Shown piece by piece: positions 35,500-44,445 of a stretch of DNA of 64,000 nucleotides; position 1 is the first letter of the stretch; each line of letters begins with the position of its first letter. Location of the stretch: contig NZ_QFXK01000027.1 of NCBI RefSeq assembly GCF_003261635.1, positions 124,001 to 188,000 on the forward strand. The letters run 5' to 3'. This stretch comes from Kribbella monticola. Lineage in GTDB: Bacteria; Actinomycetota; Actinomycetes; Propionibacteriales; Kribbellaceae. The position numbers were made by a program, and so were the translations under genes. The notes beneath the pieces are model-generated. The model was given only the letters and a program-made list of their open reading frames with translations. It was not told the origin of the DNA and ran no database searches.

Positions 35500-36393
35500 G
35501 CGGAACCCGAGATCCGTGAACTGCGCTACTTCCGCGCGGTCGCCGAGGACCTGAACATCACCCGCGCGTCCGAGCGGCTCGGCATCGCCCAGCCGCCACT
35601 CTCACGGGCGATGCGCGCGCTCGAGAGCCGCCTCGGCGTGGCGTTGTTCGACCGCTCCGATCCGCGCCGGATCAGCCTGACCGAAGCCGGCGAGACCTTG
35701 CTCAAGGAATCGGCCCAGGTCCTGGACTCCCTCGACGCCGCGGTACGCCGTACGCGGCGCGCCGGGTCGCAGACCGCGGCCCTCGTCGTCACCGCGAAGC
35801 CGGGCACTGCCACCGACCTGCTCAACTTCGTCGCCCGGGAATTGCGGGACGAGCCGGGAGCGCCGGCGATCCAGTTCGAGGTCAGTGGTTTCGGCGAGCA
35901 GGTCGAGCGGGTGATGGACGGTCGCGCCGACCTGGCGATCATCGGTTCGCCGCATCTCGACAACGCGCTCGCCCAGGAGGTGCTGGCTGTCGAGGGCCGG
36001 ATGGCGGCACTGCCGGTCGGCCATGAACTGGCCAGTCGCGAGGTGCTCAGCGTCGCCGATCTCCGCGGCCAGGTCTTCAGCCACCGCGCGGGTCAGACAG
36101 TTGCTGGTAGCAACTATTGGAGCGGTCAGCGGGACGGCCGGCCGGCCGGCACTCCGGTCGGTCCGGTGGTGCAGGACAGCTCCCAGATGCTGGAAGTGAT
36201 CGCCCTCGGACAGGCGATCGCGCTGCTGCCGGTCACGTTCACCCAGCGAAACCTCCGCCCCGACATCGTCTACCGCCCAGTCCCCGACGCCGAGCCCTAC
36301 ACCACGGTCATCGCCTGGAAACCCGGCCACCCTTCCCCCTGGATACCCCGCTACGTCGAAGCCGCCAAGCGCTGGAGCGGACTGCCGCGCTGA
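35497..36393 (+). CDS. LysR-family transcriptional regulator
   Basis: 298 aa. The N-terminal helix-turn-helix (ELRYFRAVAEDLNITRASE, then IAQPPLSRAMRALE) and a periplasmic-binding-type effector domain are complete. It is divergent from the SDR gene and probably controls it. The effector is unknown. Convergent with the lacI gene downstream. Confidence 0.93.
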   Translation: MAEPEIRELRYFRAVAEDLNITRASERLGIAQPPLSRAMRALESRLGVALFDRSDPRRISLTEAGETLLKESAQVLDSLDAAVRRTRRAGSQTAALVVTAKPGTATDLLNFVARELRDEPGAPAIQFEVSGFGEQVERVMDGRADLAIIGSPHLDNALAQEVLAVEGRMAALPVGHELASREVLSVADLRGQVFSHRAGQTVAGSNYWSGQRDGRPAGTPVGPVVQDSSQMLEVIALGQAIALLPVTFTQRNLRPDIVYRPVPDAEPYTTVIAWKPGHPSPWIPRYVEAAKRWSGLPR

Positions 36394-36426
36394 CGACTAG
36401 CGAACTGACCGCTGGAGTGATCGTTT

Positions 36427-37452
36427 CTAGGCGCTGGAGCGGATTACCAGGGGAGCGGTGACGAGGCGGCCCGGCCGATCGGGCTCGCCGTTGATCTCCT
36501 GCAGCGCGCGGGAGAACAGGCAGGAAGCGATGTCCCGCAGCGGAATCCGCGCAGTCGTCAACGGTGTGTCGAGCATGCTCGCGAACGGGAAGTCGTTGAA
36601 CCCGGTGACCGCCACATCCTGACCCACCCTCACGCCACGTCGCTGCAACGCCCGCATCGCGACCACAGCGAACGCATCGTTGTCGGCCACGAACACATCC
36701 GGCTGCTCCGGCCGATCCAGCACCCCCAGCACGTACTCCGCGACAGCGTCCAACTCGCTGAACGACTCCACCGAGTGCGGCGAGTCGAACTCCTGCAGGA
36801 ACCCGTCCTGACGCTGGTGCACCCATGGCAAGCTGCTGGCCGTCGCCAGGTAGGCAGCCCTGCTCCGGCCGGTCGCGCGAAGGTGCCGGGCGATCGCGCC
36901 CATCGACGTCTCGTTGTCCACATCCACCCAGCACTGGCGCTGCTGCGGGCCCGTCCGCCCGAAAGCCACGAACGGAAAGCCACGCGCGGAGAGGAACTCG
37001 ATCCGCGGATCCTGCGGCATCGTCTCCAGTACGACGATGGCGTCCACCTGGCGAGCCGCGATCAGCTTCTCGTAGAGCGCGATCTCGGTTGCTCCCTCGG
37101 TGGGAGTCGTCACGTGGACGCCGTACCCGTCGATCGCTGCCGACTTCACCAGGCCGCCGAGCAGCCCGTGCAGGAATCCACCCAGGCCGGGGTTCTGGTC
37201 GCTGAACTCGTCGTCCTCCACGTAGAGCGGCAGTCCGATCACCTGGCTTCGCCCGGACGAGAGAGCGCGTGCTGCATGGTTCGGGGTATAGCCGAGCTCG
37301 TCGATCGCCGCCTGCACGGTCCGGACCGTCGGTTCGCTCACCCGGTGCGGCGCGTTGAGCACGTTGGAGACCGTCATCGCCGACACCCCTGCGAGCCGTG
37401 CGACGTCGGCCACCGTCGTACGGCGTCTCGGTTGCTTCTTCGCCTCGGCCAT
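36427..37452 (-). CDS. LacI-family sugar regulator
   Basis: 341 aa. The helix-turn-helix VADVARLAGVSAMTVSNVLN and hinge NHAARALSSGRS are typical, followed by a PurR-like effector domain. It lies 20 bp after the GH36 gene on the same strand, so the two form an operon. Two agcgct-centred palindromes upstream of GH36 are probable operators. It would then repress GH36, the divergent glycosidase and the ABC importer until a sugar binds. Confidence 0.93.
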   Translation of the reverse strand: MAEAKKQPRRRTTVADVARLAGVSAMTVSNVLNAPHRVSEPTVRTVQAAIDELGYTPNHAARALSSGRSQVIGLPLYVEDDEFSDQNPGLGGFLHGLLGGLVKSAAIDGYGVHVTTPTEGATEIALYEKLIAARQVDAIVVLETMPQDPRIEFLSARGFPFVAFGRTGPQQRQCWVDVDNETSMGAIARHLRATGRSRAAYLATASSLPWVHQRQDGFLQEFDSPHSVESFSELDAVAEYVLGVLDRPEQPDVFVADNDAFAVVAMRALQRRGVRVGQDVAVTGFNDFPFASMLDTPLTTARIPLRDIASCLFSRALQEINGEPDRPGRLVTAPLVIRSSA

Positions 37453-37472
37453 CCAGCCCCCTTCGAACCTGG

Positions 37473-39251
37473 TCAGACCCGCTCGATCCGGGCCACTCCG
37501 CCGACCGGTACCTGGACGGCCCAGAGGCCGGCGGGTGGTGTGGTCGTCGTACGGGACAACTCTGCGCCTGAGCAGTCGAACACTACGAGTTCGACCGGGT
37601 CAGCTCCGGCACCTTCGATGAGCAGGCGCGGCTCTTCGCCGCCGTTCACCAGCAGCAGCCGCTGCTTGATGTCGGCCAGATGCACGACAGGGTTGGAGAA
37701 AACGGCCACCACCGTGCACTCTTCGGACGACGCGCGGACCTGCGTGTAGCGGGCGTCAGGCCTGCTCGGAGTCAGTACGCCGTGCAGCAGCGTCTCGGCG
37801 TTGTCCTTGCAGAAGGCGAGCCAGAATCGCACCACGCGGTCGTGTTCGGCGGACAGCTTGCCCAGCTCGACGGAGACCTGCGGCGTACTGAACAGCGCGC
37901 CGATGAACTGCCGGGCGACCGCTTCCGCAGGTGCTTCGGGATGCCACATCAGCATGTCCGAGTGGACCGCGCGATCGCCCGCGAGCAGGCGGGCGTCGAT
38001 CGTACGGACCCTGTTCTCGACCGCGTCCATCGCGCAGTCGCCGGCCCGCAGGAAGGTGCCGAACTGCCAGAGCCGCGGGTTCACGTAGTCCTGGCGGAAC
38101 TCGATCAGCAAGCTCGGGCGGAGTCGCCGGAGCTCAGCCGTGACGGCCGCGAGGATCAGTTCGACGCCTTCGTCGACGGTTTCGCAGTCGCCGTCGGGAA
38201 CGGAGGGAGCGCTTTCCCAGGCCCAGGAATCGATGAAGTCGATCTTGAGCCCGTCGACGCCCCAGTCCCGGACCGGGCGGACGCAGCACTCGACGATGTG
38301 GTCGCGAACCTCTGGGTACCGCGGGTCGAGCACCGATGCGCTGAGCCCGTCGACGTACCCGAGGGTGCGGTCCTGGAACCGATCCCAAGCCTTCGAGTGC
38401 GCGCCGATCAGCGGGGGAGCGATCCACAGCACGTAGGCGAGCCCGAGGTCGTGCACCCGGCGTACGTGTTCGGCCATGTCGGGGAACTTGCTACTGGTCG
38501 GCTCCCAGTCACCGCAGTGGGCGTACCCGCGAGCGGTGTCCTCGGTCTGCCACCCGTCATCGACGATCACCGCACTGCACCCGTACTGCGCGCTCTCGCG
38601 CGCGTGCTGCTCCACCGACTCCGCGGACACGTGCTGATGGTCGCTGTACCAGGTCGAATACATCGCCTCCCGCGCGAGCGCCGGCACCGGCGCGACCCTG
38701 TCGCCCAGCTCGGCCGCCCACCAGTCGCTCACCCCACGAAGCGCTTCGGCGAACTGCAGCCCTCGAAGATCAACCCGCAGGACGAACCGCCGCACACCAT
38801 CCGCCGGACTTTGCGCCGGCTCGATGTCGTCGACGGTCAGCTGGATCAACTGCTCGGCTGTTTCCTCGTTCACACCGACCGCGAAATCGCAGCCGCGGAC
38901 CGCCGCCGACAACGAGATCGTGAGGGGTGAGCGGTCGTCCAGCCCGACGAAGGCGGCGACCGGAGCCGAGCGAACAGAGCGGATATCGCGATGCGAACCC
39001 CAATCTGTCGGTAGCTCGCGGTGCGATCCCTGGGTCGCGCGCCAGAGCGTGATCGCCGAGTCGACCGGCCAGGTGAACCGGATCCGCACCGGCTCGGTCC
39101 TCAGGTCCGCCGCCACCACCTCGAAGGCCGGCACGCCGGGCTCACCCGGAAGCTCCGTCACGTCGGCCGCGGCCGAGACCGTACCCGTCCGGCGGACGGA
39201 GCCGTCGGGGGAGCTGATCTCGAAACAGACCTCCGGGACAGCAGGCGACAT
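37473..39251 (-). CDS. GH36-type alpha-galactosidase-like glycosidase
   Basis: 592 aa: N-terminal beta domain, a TIM barrel, and a C-terminal beta domain. The catalytic nucleophile is the Asp in DGLKIDFID and the acid/base Asp is in FLRAGDCAMD; WYSDHQHVS and IVDDGWQ are clan D features. No signal peptide, so it acts in the cytoplasm on imported oligosaccharides. First gene of the GH36-lacI operon. The -10 tatagt on the minus strand (39295-39290) overlaps an operator. Confidence 0.88.
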   Translation of the reverse strand: MSPAVPEVCFEISSPDGSVRRTGTVSAAADVTELPGEPGVPAFEVVAADLRTEPVRIRFTWPVDSAITLWRATQGSHRELPTDWGSHRDIRSVRSAPVAAFVGLDDRSPLTISLSAAVRGCDFAVGVNEETAEQLIQLTVDDIEPAQSPADGVRRFVLRVDLRGLQFAEALRGVSDWWAAELGDRVAPVPALAREAMYSTWYSDHQHVSAESVEQHARESAQYGCSAVIVDDGWQTEDTARGYAHCGDWEPTSSKFPDMAEHVRRVHDLGLAYVLWIAPPLIGAHSKAWDRFQDRTLGYVDGLSASVLDPRYPEVRDHIVECCVRPVRDWGVDGLKIDFIDSWAWESAPSVPDGDCETVDEGVELILAAVTAELRRLRPSLLIEFRQDYVNPRLWQFGTFLRAGDCAMDAVENRVRTIDARLLAGDRAVHSDMLMWHPEAPAEAVARQFIGALFSTPQVSVELGKLSAEHDRVVRFWLAFCKDNAETLLHGVLTPSRPDARYTQVRASSEECTVVAVFSNPVVHLADIKQRLLLVNGGEEPRLLIEGAGADPVELVVFDCSGAELSRTTTTPPAGLWAVQVPVGGVARIERV

Positions 39252-39289
39252 GGAGCACTCCTGTTCGTCGTACGCACTGTAGAGGTTCG

Positions 39290-39363
39290 ACTATAGCGCT
39301 AAAATCAATTCCGTCGAAGATATTGACGAAGGCAGTCGGCACGCCTAGTTTTAGCGCTAATAT
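39290..39363. promoter_or_regulatory. Divergent promoter region with two LacI-type operators
   Basis: Palindromes tagcgcta at 39294-39301 and ttagcgctaa at 39351-39360 share the form ttttagcgct and are inverted to one another, centres 58 bp apart. For the plus strand, -35 ttgacg (39323-39328), 17-bp spacer and -10 tagttt (39346-39351) place RNA start inside the second operator. For the minus strand, -10 tatagt (39295-39290) overlaps the first. Both promoters can thus be blocked by the LacI protein, possibly with looping. Confidence 0.78.
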
Positions 39364-39389
39364 CCCATCTTCACCCGAAAGGGGCGGCG

Positions 39390-40715
39390 ATGTCGGACCT
39401 GACGGTCAGGTCGGATCTGGGCTATCTCGAGGACGCCTTCGGCTGGGCCCGCAAGCGTGCGCTCGACTGGGTCCGGACCGATGCTGAGCCGGGCAACCTG
39501 CCGTCGTACTGGGCGGGCTACCCGTCCCGGGCGATGTTCTACTCCCGCGACGTCTGCCACCAGGCGGTCGGCGCGCACCTGCTCGGCCTGGACGCGGAGA
39601 ACTTCGCGATGATGCGGCACTTCGCCCGGTCGGCGACCAAGGCCCGCCGGTGGTATCCGTTGTGGGCCTTCCATTTCGACGGCGCGATCGCGGCCCTCGA
39701 CCACCACAGCGACGAACACTTCGTCCGGGAGATCCCCGCGGTGTTCGACCTCACCTACTCCGCGCTCGGCCAGTACGAATGGACCGGCGACCGGCGCTGG
39801 ATCGAAGATCCGGACCTCGCGGCGTACTACCTCCACTCGGTGGACGACTTCGTCGCCGAGCACGACCGTGACGGTGACGGTGTCCCAGAGTCCTCGGGCA
39901 CTGGTGACATCTTCCTCGGCACTGCGACGTACAACGAGCAGGACGCCGAACACCCGCTGCTCGTCGCGGCGGACGGCCTGGCCACGCAGTACGCCGCGCT
40001 TCGGGCGCTCGGCAAGCACGCGGCGACGACCGAGCTCGTCGGCACTGCGCCGGGTCTCGGCGCCCGGAAAGACTCGAAACGTTTTCTGGACCGTGCCGAG
40101 CGGATCCAGGCCGACTTCCTCACCTCGTGGTGGGACGCGGACAAGGCGCGGTTCGCCCGTGGCCGGAACAAGACCGGTCTCGACTTCGGCTGGGGACTGG
40201 AGGCGACCTGGTTCGTCCCGATGCTCGGCCTGAGCGGGACCGGTGAACGCAACGAGCTCTTCCTGGACTACCTGGAAACCCAGCTGTTCGAGCATCCGCC
40301 GGCCAACATCGAAGCTTTCAGCTACTTGCCGCAGGTCTTCTTCCGGCACAGTCGCGACGAGTCTGCCTGGCGCTGGCTTCGGCACCTGATCGACAGCCGC
40401 GACGACTATCCGGAGATCTCCTTCACCGTCGTCCAGCACCTGGTGGCCGGCCTGCTCGGGCTGGAGCCGGACGCGGCGTCGGCATCCCTGACCATCGACT
40501 CCCATCTCCCCACCGAGATCGGCTGGCTGGAGGCCGACCACGTACCGGTCGGCACCTGGGACCTACGCATCACCCAGCAAGGGCGGCACTCCACCGAGGT
40601 CACCGTGCACAGCGGACCGGGGCCGCTGCACGTGTCGATCGGCTCGGCCGGCACCTGGACCCTCGAACCCGGCGAGACCGCCCGGTTCTCCCCTCACCCC
40701 AAGGACCCCTCATGA
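39390..40715 (+). CDS. Six-hairpin (alpha/alpha) glycoside hydrolase
   Basis: 441 aa, cytoplasmic, with repeated helical hairpins and conserved acidic residues (RDVCHQAVGAHLLGL, WAFHFDGAIAALD, YNEQDAEHP, FGWGLEATWFVP). It resembles MGH1-type/trehalase-like six-hairpin glycosidases, but I cannot assign a GH number. The short C-terminal beta region (~380-441) fits such enzymes. It overlaps the next gene by 4 bp (ATGA) and shares the LacI-controlled promoter. Confidence 0.75.
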   Translation: MSDLTVRSDLGYLEDAFGWARKRALDWVRTDAEPGNLPSYWAGYPSRAMFYSRDVCHQAVGAHLLGLDAENFAMMRHFARSATKARRWYPLWAFHFDGAIAALDHHSDEHFVREIPAVFDLTYSALGQYEWTGDRRWIEDPDLAAYYLHSVDDFVAEHDRDGDGVPESSGTGDIFLGTATYNEQDAEHPLLVAADGLATQYAALRALGKHAATTELVGTAPGLGARKDSKRFLDRAERIQADFLTSWWDADKARFARGRNKTGLDFGWGLEATWFVPMLGLSGTGERNELFLDYLETQLFEHPPANIEAFSYLPQVFFRHSRDESAWRWLRHLIDSRDDYPEISFTVVQHLVAGLLGLEPDAASASLTIDSHLPTEIGWLEADHVPVGTWDLRITQQGRHSTEVTVHSGPGPLHVSIGSAGTWTLEPGETARFSPHPKDPS

Positions 40716-41974
40716 AACTCTTCAACCGCCGCCTCCTGCCGGTTGGTGCCGGCCTGGCCGCACTCCTTCTCGCCGCCGGCTGTGCGACTGGTGACGCCCA
40801 GCCGGCAGCGGGCGGAAACAAAGAGTCCGCTGACATTTCCTTTTCCTTCTGGGGAACGAACTCCGAAGCCGCCTCACTGAAGGCGATCGCGGCCGCCTTC
40901 GAGCAGGCCAACCCCGGCACGAAGGTGACGACCAACTGGATCCAGGCCGACTACGAGCAGAAGCTCCAGACCTCGATCGCGGCCCACACCCAGTCGACCG
41001 TGATGGAGATCAGCAACACCAGCCTGGCCGGTTTCGCGCCCAGCTTCGCCGAGCAGCAGGTGGACCCCTCGAAATACGTGCAACCCAACATCTCCTCGGC
41101 GCTGCAGTACCAGGGCAAGTACTACGCGATGCCGTTCGCCGCCAAACCGAAGGTGATGGCGATCAACGTCGACGCCTTCAAGGCTGCCGGGATCCCGCTG
41201 CCGAGCAAGACCACGCCGATGACGCTGGAGGAGTTCCGTACCGTCGCGGCCAAGTTGTCCCACGGAGATGGCAAGACGCGCGTCTTCGGTTCCAGCAACC
41301 TTTGGTACCGCGGTTGGCTGACCGCGGCGGGAGGCGGCTACTACAACGCCGACGCGACCGCGTGCACCTTCGGCGACGCGACCGGCGTCGCGACCGCGCA
41401 GTACGTCGTCGACCTGCAGAAGAACCGGTACGCGCCGTCTTCGGTGGACATCCAGGGCCAGGACCAGGCGCAGTGGTTCGCGGCCGGCCGGCTCGGGACC
41501 TTCAGCGACTTCGGACCCTGGACCGTGGCCGACTTCGTCAAGATCAGCAAGCCGAACTGGACGCTGGTTCCCGTTCCGGGCAAGGGATTCCCGATGGAGG
41601 TCGACGGGCTCGCGATCGCGAAGAGTGCCACCGGCAAGCAACTGGAGACGGCCAAGAAGTTCGTCGAATTCGCCAGCACGCAGCAGGTCGCTCAGGACAA
41701 GCTGATCCAGGGCAACACCGCGCTCGGCGTACCGATCATCGAGGCGTCCACCGCAACGCTGGAGAAGGTACTGCCGCCGGATCGCAACCTGGCCGCATTC
41801 ACCACGGCGCTGAAGACCGGTCAGGTCGGTGTCTCGGTGGCCAAGGAGGCACAGATCTCGGGTGATGCGGAGAAGGGGATGACCAGCTACACGCCTCTCG
41901 GCACCGGCAAGGACGACGTCGCGAAGATCCTTCCCCAGCTGAACGACAAGTGCACCCGAGCCCTCAAGCAGTGA
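40712..41974 (+). CDS. ABC sugar importer substrate-binding lipoprotein
   Basis: 420 aa. Signal peptide with lipobox LLAAGCATG places the mature protein on the outer face of the membrane. The rest is a family 1 extracellular solute-binding protein (FSFWGTNSEAASLKAI, then LQTSIAAHTQ). ATG overlaps the glycosidase stop. It works with the next two permeases. No ATPase gene is present; such importers share a general MsiK-type ATPase, by family knowledge. Confidence 0.93.
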   Translation: MKLFNRRLLPVGAGLAALLLAAGCATGDAQPAAGGNKESADISFSFWGTNSEAASLKAIAAAFEQANPGTKVTTNWIQADYEQKLQTSIAAHTQSTVMEISNTSLAGFAPSFAEQQVDPSKYVQPNISSALQYQGKYYAMPFAAKPKVMAINVDAFKAAGIPLPSKTTPMTLEEFRTVAAKLSHGDGKTRVFGSSNLWYRGWLTAAGGGYYNADATACTFGDATGVATAQYVVDLQKNRYAPSSVDIQGQDQAQWFAAGRLGTFSDFGPWTVADFVKISKPNWTLVPVPGKGFPMEVDGLAIAKSATGKQLETAKKFVEFASTQQVAQDKLIQGNTALGVPIIEASTATLEKVLPPDRNLAAFTTALKTGQVGVSVAKEAQISGDAEKGMTSYTPLGTGKDDVAKILPQLNDKCTRALKQ

Positions 41975-41982
41975 GGTAGACC

Positions 41983-43035
41983 GTGAACCCGACGATCGGC
42001 TGGATCCGCTCGCTGGCGGAGTCCTGGGGAGTTCCCGCGGCGCTGGTGCCGCTGGTCCCGTTCCTGATCCTGCTCGTCGTCCTGTACGCCGTCATCGGGC
42101 TGGCGGCGTACGGGGCGAAGCGGAAATGGCCGCGGGCCGACAAGACCATCGCGTTCTGGCTGTTCATCTCGCCCTGGCTGATCGGCTTCGCAGTCTTCAC
42201 CGTAGGGCCGATGGTGTCGTCGATCTATGTCAGCCTCACGTCGTGGGACCTGATCACGCCGCCGAGATTCGTCGGATTCGCCAACTACAGCGAGGCTTTC
42301 AGCGACCCGCGCGTGGGCCAGGCTCTGAAGGTCACCTTGCTGTACGCCGTGATCTCAGTGCCGCTGCAGACCGCGCTCGCGTTCCTGGTCGCGCTGCTGA
42401 TGAACGTCGACCTGCCAGGAATCCGGCTTTTCCGCACGATCTGGTATTTGCCGAGCCTGGTTTCCGGCGTTGCCCAGATGGTGCTGTTCCTGTGGGTCTT
42501 CAACCCGCAGTACGGGCTGGCGAACGACGTACTGGCCAAGGTCGGCGTCCAGGGGCCGGGCTGGTTCAACGATGCGTCCTGGGCGTTGCCGACGGTGATC
42601 CTGATGAGCCTGTGGACCGTCGGGGGAGCGATGGTGATCTATCTGGCCGGTCTGAAGGACGTCCCCTCCAACCTGTACGAGGCAGCGGCGCTGGACGGCG
42701 CCGGCGTGACGCGTCTGTTCTGGCACATCACGCTGCCGCAGTTGTCACCGATCATCTTGTTCAACGCGTTGACCGGGATCATCGGCGCGCTGCAGATCTT
42801 CACCCAGGGCTTCATCGCCACCGGCGGGCCCAAGGACTCGCTGTTGTTCTTCGTCTACTACCTCTACGACAACGCTTTCCAGAATTTCCGGATGGGCTAC
42901 GCGTCGGCCCTCGCCTGGATCCTCTTCGTGATCATCCTCGCGCTGACCGCCGTCACCGCCCGCGGCAGTTCGTTCGCCGTCTACTACGAATCCGACCAAG
43001 GCGGCCGCCGCCGTCCGCGCGTGAGGAAGGGCTGA
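41983..43035 (+). CDS. ABC sugar importer permease (MalF-like)
   Basis: 350 aa. An extra N-terminal helix (LVPFLILLVVLYAVIGLAAYG) is followed by six helices and the cytoplasmic EAA loop (NLYEAAALDGAGVTRLFWHITLP). GTG 41983 has GTGAGG upstream, 8 bp after the binding-protein stop. The basic tail GGRRRPRVRKG is short. It pairs with the next permease. Confidence 0.93.
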   Translation: MNPTIGWIRSLAESWGVPAALVPLVPFLILLVVLYAVIGLAAYGAKRKWPRADKTIAFWLFISPWLIGFAVFTVGPMVSSIYVSLTSWDLITPPRFVGFANYSEAFSDPRVGQALKVTLLYAVISVPLQTALAFLVALLMNVDLPGIRLFRTIWYLPSLVSGVAQMVLFLWVFNPQYGLANDVLAKVGVQGPGWFNDASWALPTVILMSLWTVGGAMVIYLAGLKDVPSNLYEAAALDGAGVTRLFWHITLPQLSPIILFNALTGIIGALQIFTQGFIATGGPKDSLLFFVYYLYDNAFQNFRMGYASALAWILFVIILALTAVTARGSSFAVYYESDQGGRRRPRVRKG

Positions 43036-43039
43036 GGTC

Positions 43040-43939
43040 ATGGCTGTCCTGGTCGAGTCACCCCAACGGACCGCCGCCGAACCTCGTGCGGTGCGACGGC
43101 CCGACCGGCCGTTCTGGCGCCGCAACCTGGTGCTGACGATCGTCCTGTACGTCGTACTCGCTCTCGGCTCGCTAGCGTTCGTCTACCCGTTCCTCTGGAT
43201 GGTCGCCACCTCGTTGCGCTCGCTCGCCGGCGTCGGGTCGGCGGGTGCGAGCATCTGGCCGCGAGAGTTCCTCTGGGCCAACTACAGCCGCGCGGTCACG
43301 TCCTTTCCCTTCTGGCGTTACGCCCTGAACTCCGTGCTGACGACGCTCATCCCGATCGTCGGCACCGTCTTCTCGTGTTCCCTGGCGGGGTTCGCGTTCG
43401 CTCGCTTGAAGGTGCGCTTCTCCGGGATCGTCTTCGCCGTCGTGCTCGCGACGATGCTGCTGCCCGGCGAGGTGACGATGGTTCCTCAGTTCATGCTCTT
43501 CAACAACCTCGGCATGATCGACACCTTGTACCCGTTGATCCTGCCCGCGTTCTTCGGCTCACCCTTCTACATCTTCCTGTTCCGCCAGTTCTTCGCCCGG
43601 ATGCCGGCCGAACTCGCCGACGCGGCGGTCGTCGACGGCTGCGGCTGGTTCCGGATGTTCCTGCTCGTCTACTTCCCGCTGGCCCGGCCGGCGGTGGTGG
43701 CGGTCTCGATCCTGCTCTTCATGGGCTATTGGAACAACTTCCTCGGACCGGCCATCTACATCAACTCCGACCAATGGAAGACGCTGCCGCTGGCGCTGGC
43801 CGGTTTCCAGTCGGTCAACGGCACCGACACTCCGTTGCTGATGGCAACGTCTGTGCTGATCACCCTGCCCTGCCTGGTGATCTTCTTCTTCGCCCAGAAG
43901 CAGATCACCAACGGCATCACCTTCACCGGCGGCAGGTGA
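43040..43939 (+). CDS. ABC sugar importer permease (MalG-like)
   Basis: 299 aa with six helices and the EAA loop ADAAVVDGCGWFRMFLLVYFPLA. ATG is 4 bp after the previous stop. Last gene of the glycosidase-importer operon. Carbohydrate specificity cannot be read; the GH36 neighbour suggests alpha-galactosides or related oligosaccharides. Confidence 0.93.
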   Translation: MAVLVESPQRTAAEPRAVRRPDRPFWRRNLVLTIVLYVVLALGSLAFVYPFLWMVATSLRSLAGVGSAGASIWPREFLWANYSRAVTSFPFWRYALNSVLTTLIPIVGTVFSCSLAGFAFARLKVRFSGIVFAVVLATMLLPGEVTMVPQFMLFNNLGMIDTLYPLILPAFFGSPFYIFLFRQFFARMPAELADAAVVDGCGWFRMFLLVYFPLARPAVVAVSILLFMGYWNNFLGPAIYINSDQWKTLPLALAGFQSVNGTDTPLLMATSVLITLPCLVIFFFAQKQITNGITFTGGR

Positions 43940-43963
43940 CCTGCTCCAGGCGTCCGATCCGGG

Positions 43964-44329
43964 CTAGCTGGTGCGGGCCTGGGTGAAGGGCAGGCGGTCG
44001 AAGATGATCCGCAGGTGGGTGATGCGGCCGTTCTCGACCGTGTGCAGTTCGGCGCCCGGCGCGTGCGGGACCGGGATGGTCACGGTGTCGTACATCAGCA
44101 ACGCGGTGGTCTCGTCGCCGAAGGCGGACAGCAGCGTCGAGCTGGTCACGGTCTTGGAGAACGGCTCCATGAAATCGCGAAAGGCCGCGGCACCTTCGAT
44201 CCGGCCGGCCGGGGCCTCGCAGACGATGTCGTCGGCGAGGTATCGCATGGCCAGGTCGAAGTCGTGGCCGGTCCACGCGCGGTGGTAGGCGAGCACGGTG
44301 TCGAGCGCCGTCATGGTGGTCTCCGTCAT
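43964..44329 (-). CDS. SnoaL-like NTF2-fold protein
   Basis: 121 aa, single cone-shaped NTF2/SnoaL domain (TALDTVLAYHRAWTGHDFDLAM and VENGRITHLRIIFD). No catalytic assignment is possible. It is divergent from an ECF sigma factor gene that carries its own SnoaL domain, which suggests control by that factor. Confidence 0.82.
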   Translation of the reverse strand: MTETTMTALDTVLAYHRAWTGHDFDLAMRYLADDIVCEAPAGRIEGAAAFRDFMEPFSKTVTSSTLLSAFGDETTALLMYDTVTIPVPHAPGAELHTVENGRITHLRIIFDRLPFTQARTS

Positions 44330-44445
44330 CGAGGTGTTCCTTTCGTTGGACGAGCTGATGACTGGATAGACACCAGCTTGACCGTCAACGGAACGGTCGG
44401 CGGACTTCGTAGTACCGCAGACCCTGGAACTGGCACCATGGCGGG

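Noticed and set aside
36369..36443. 13-bp repeat gcgctggagcgga at the ends of the lysR (36369-36381) and lacI (36431-36443) genes
   Set aside because: Too short, and not a palindrome; a chance duplication is likely.
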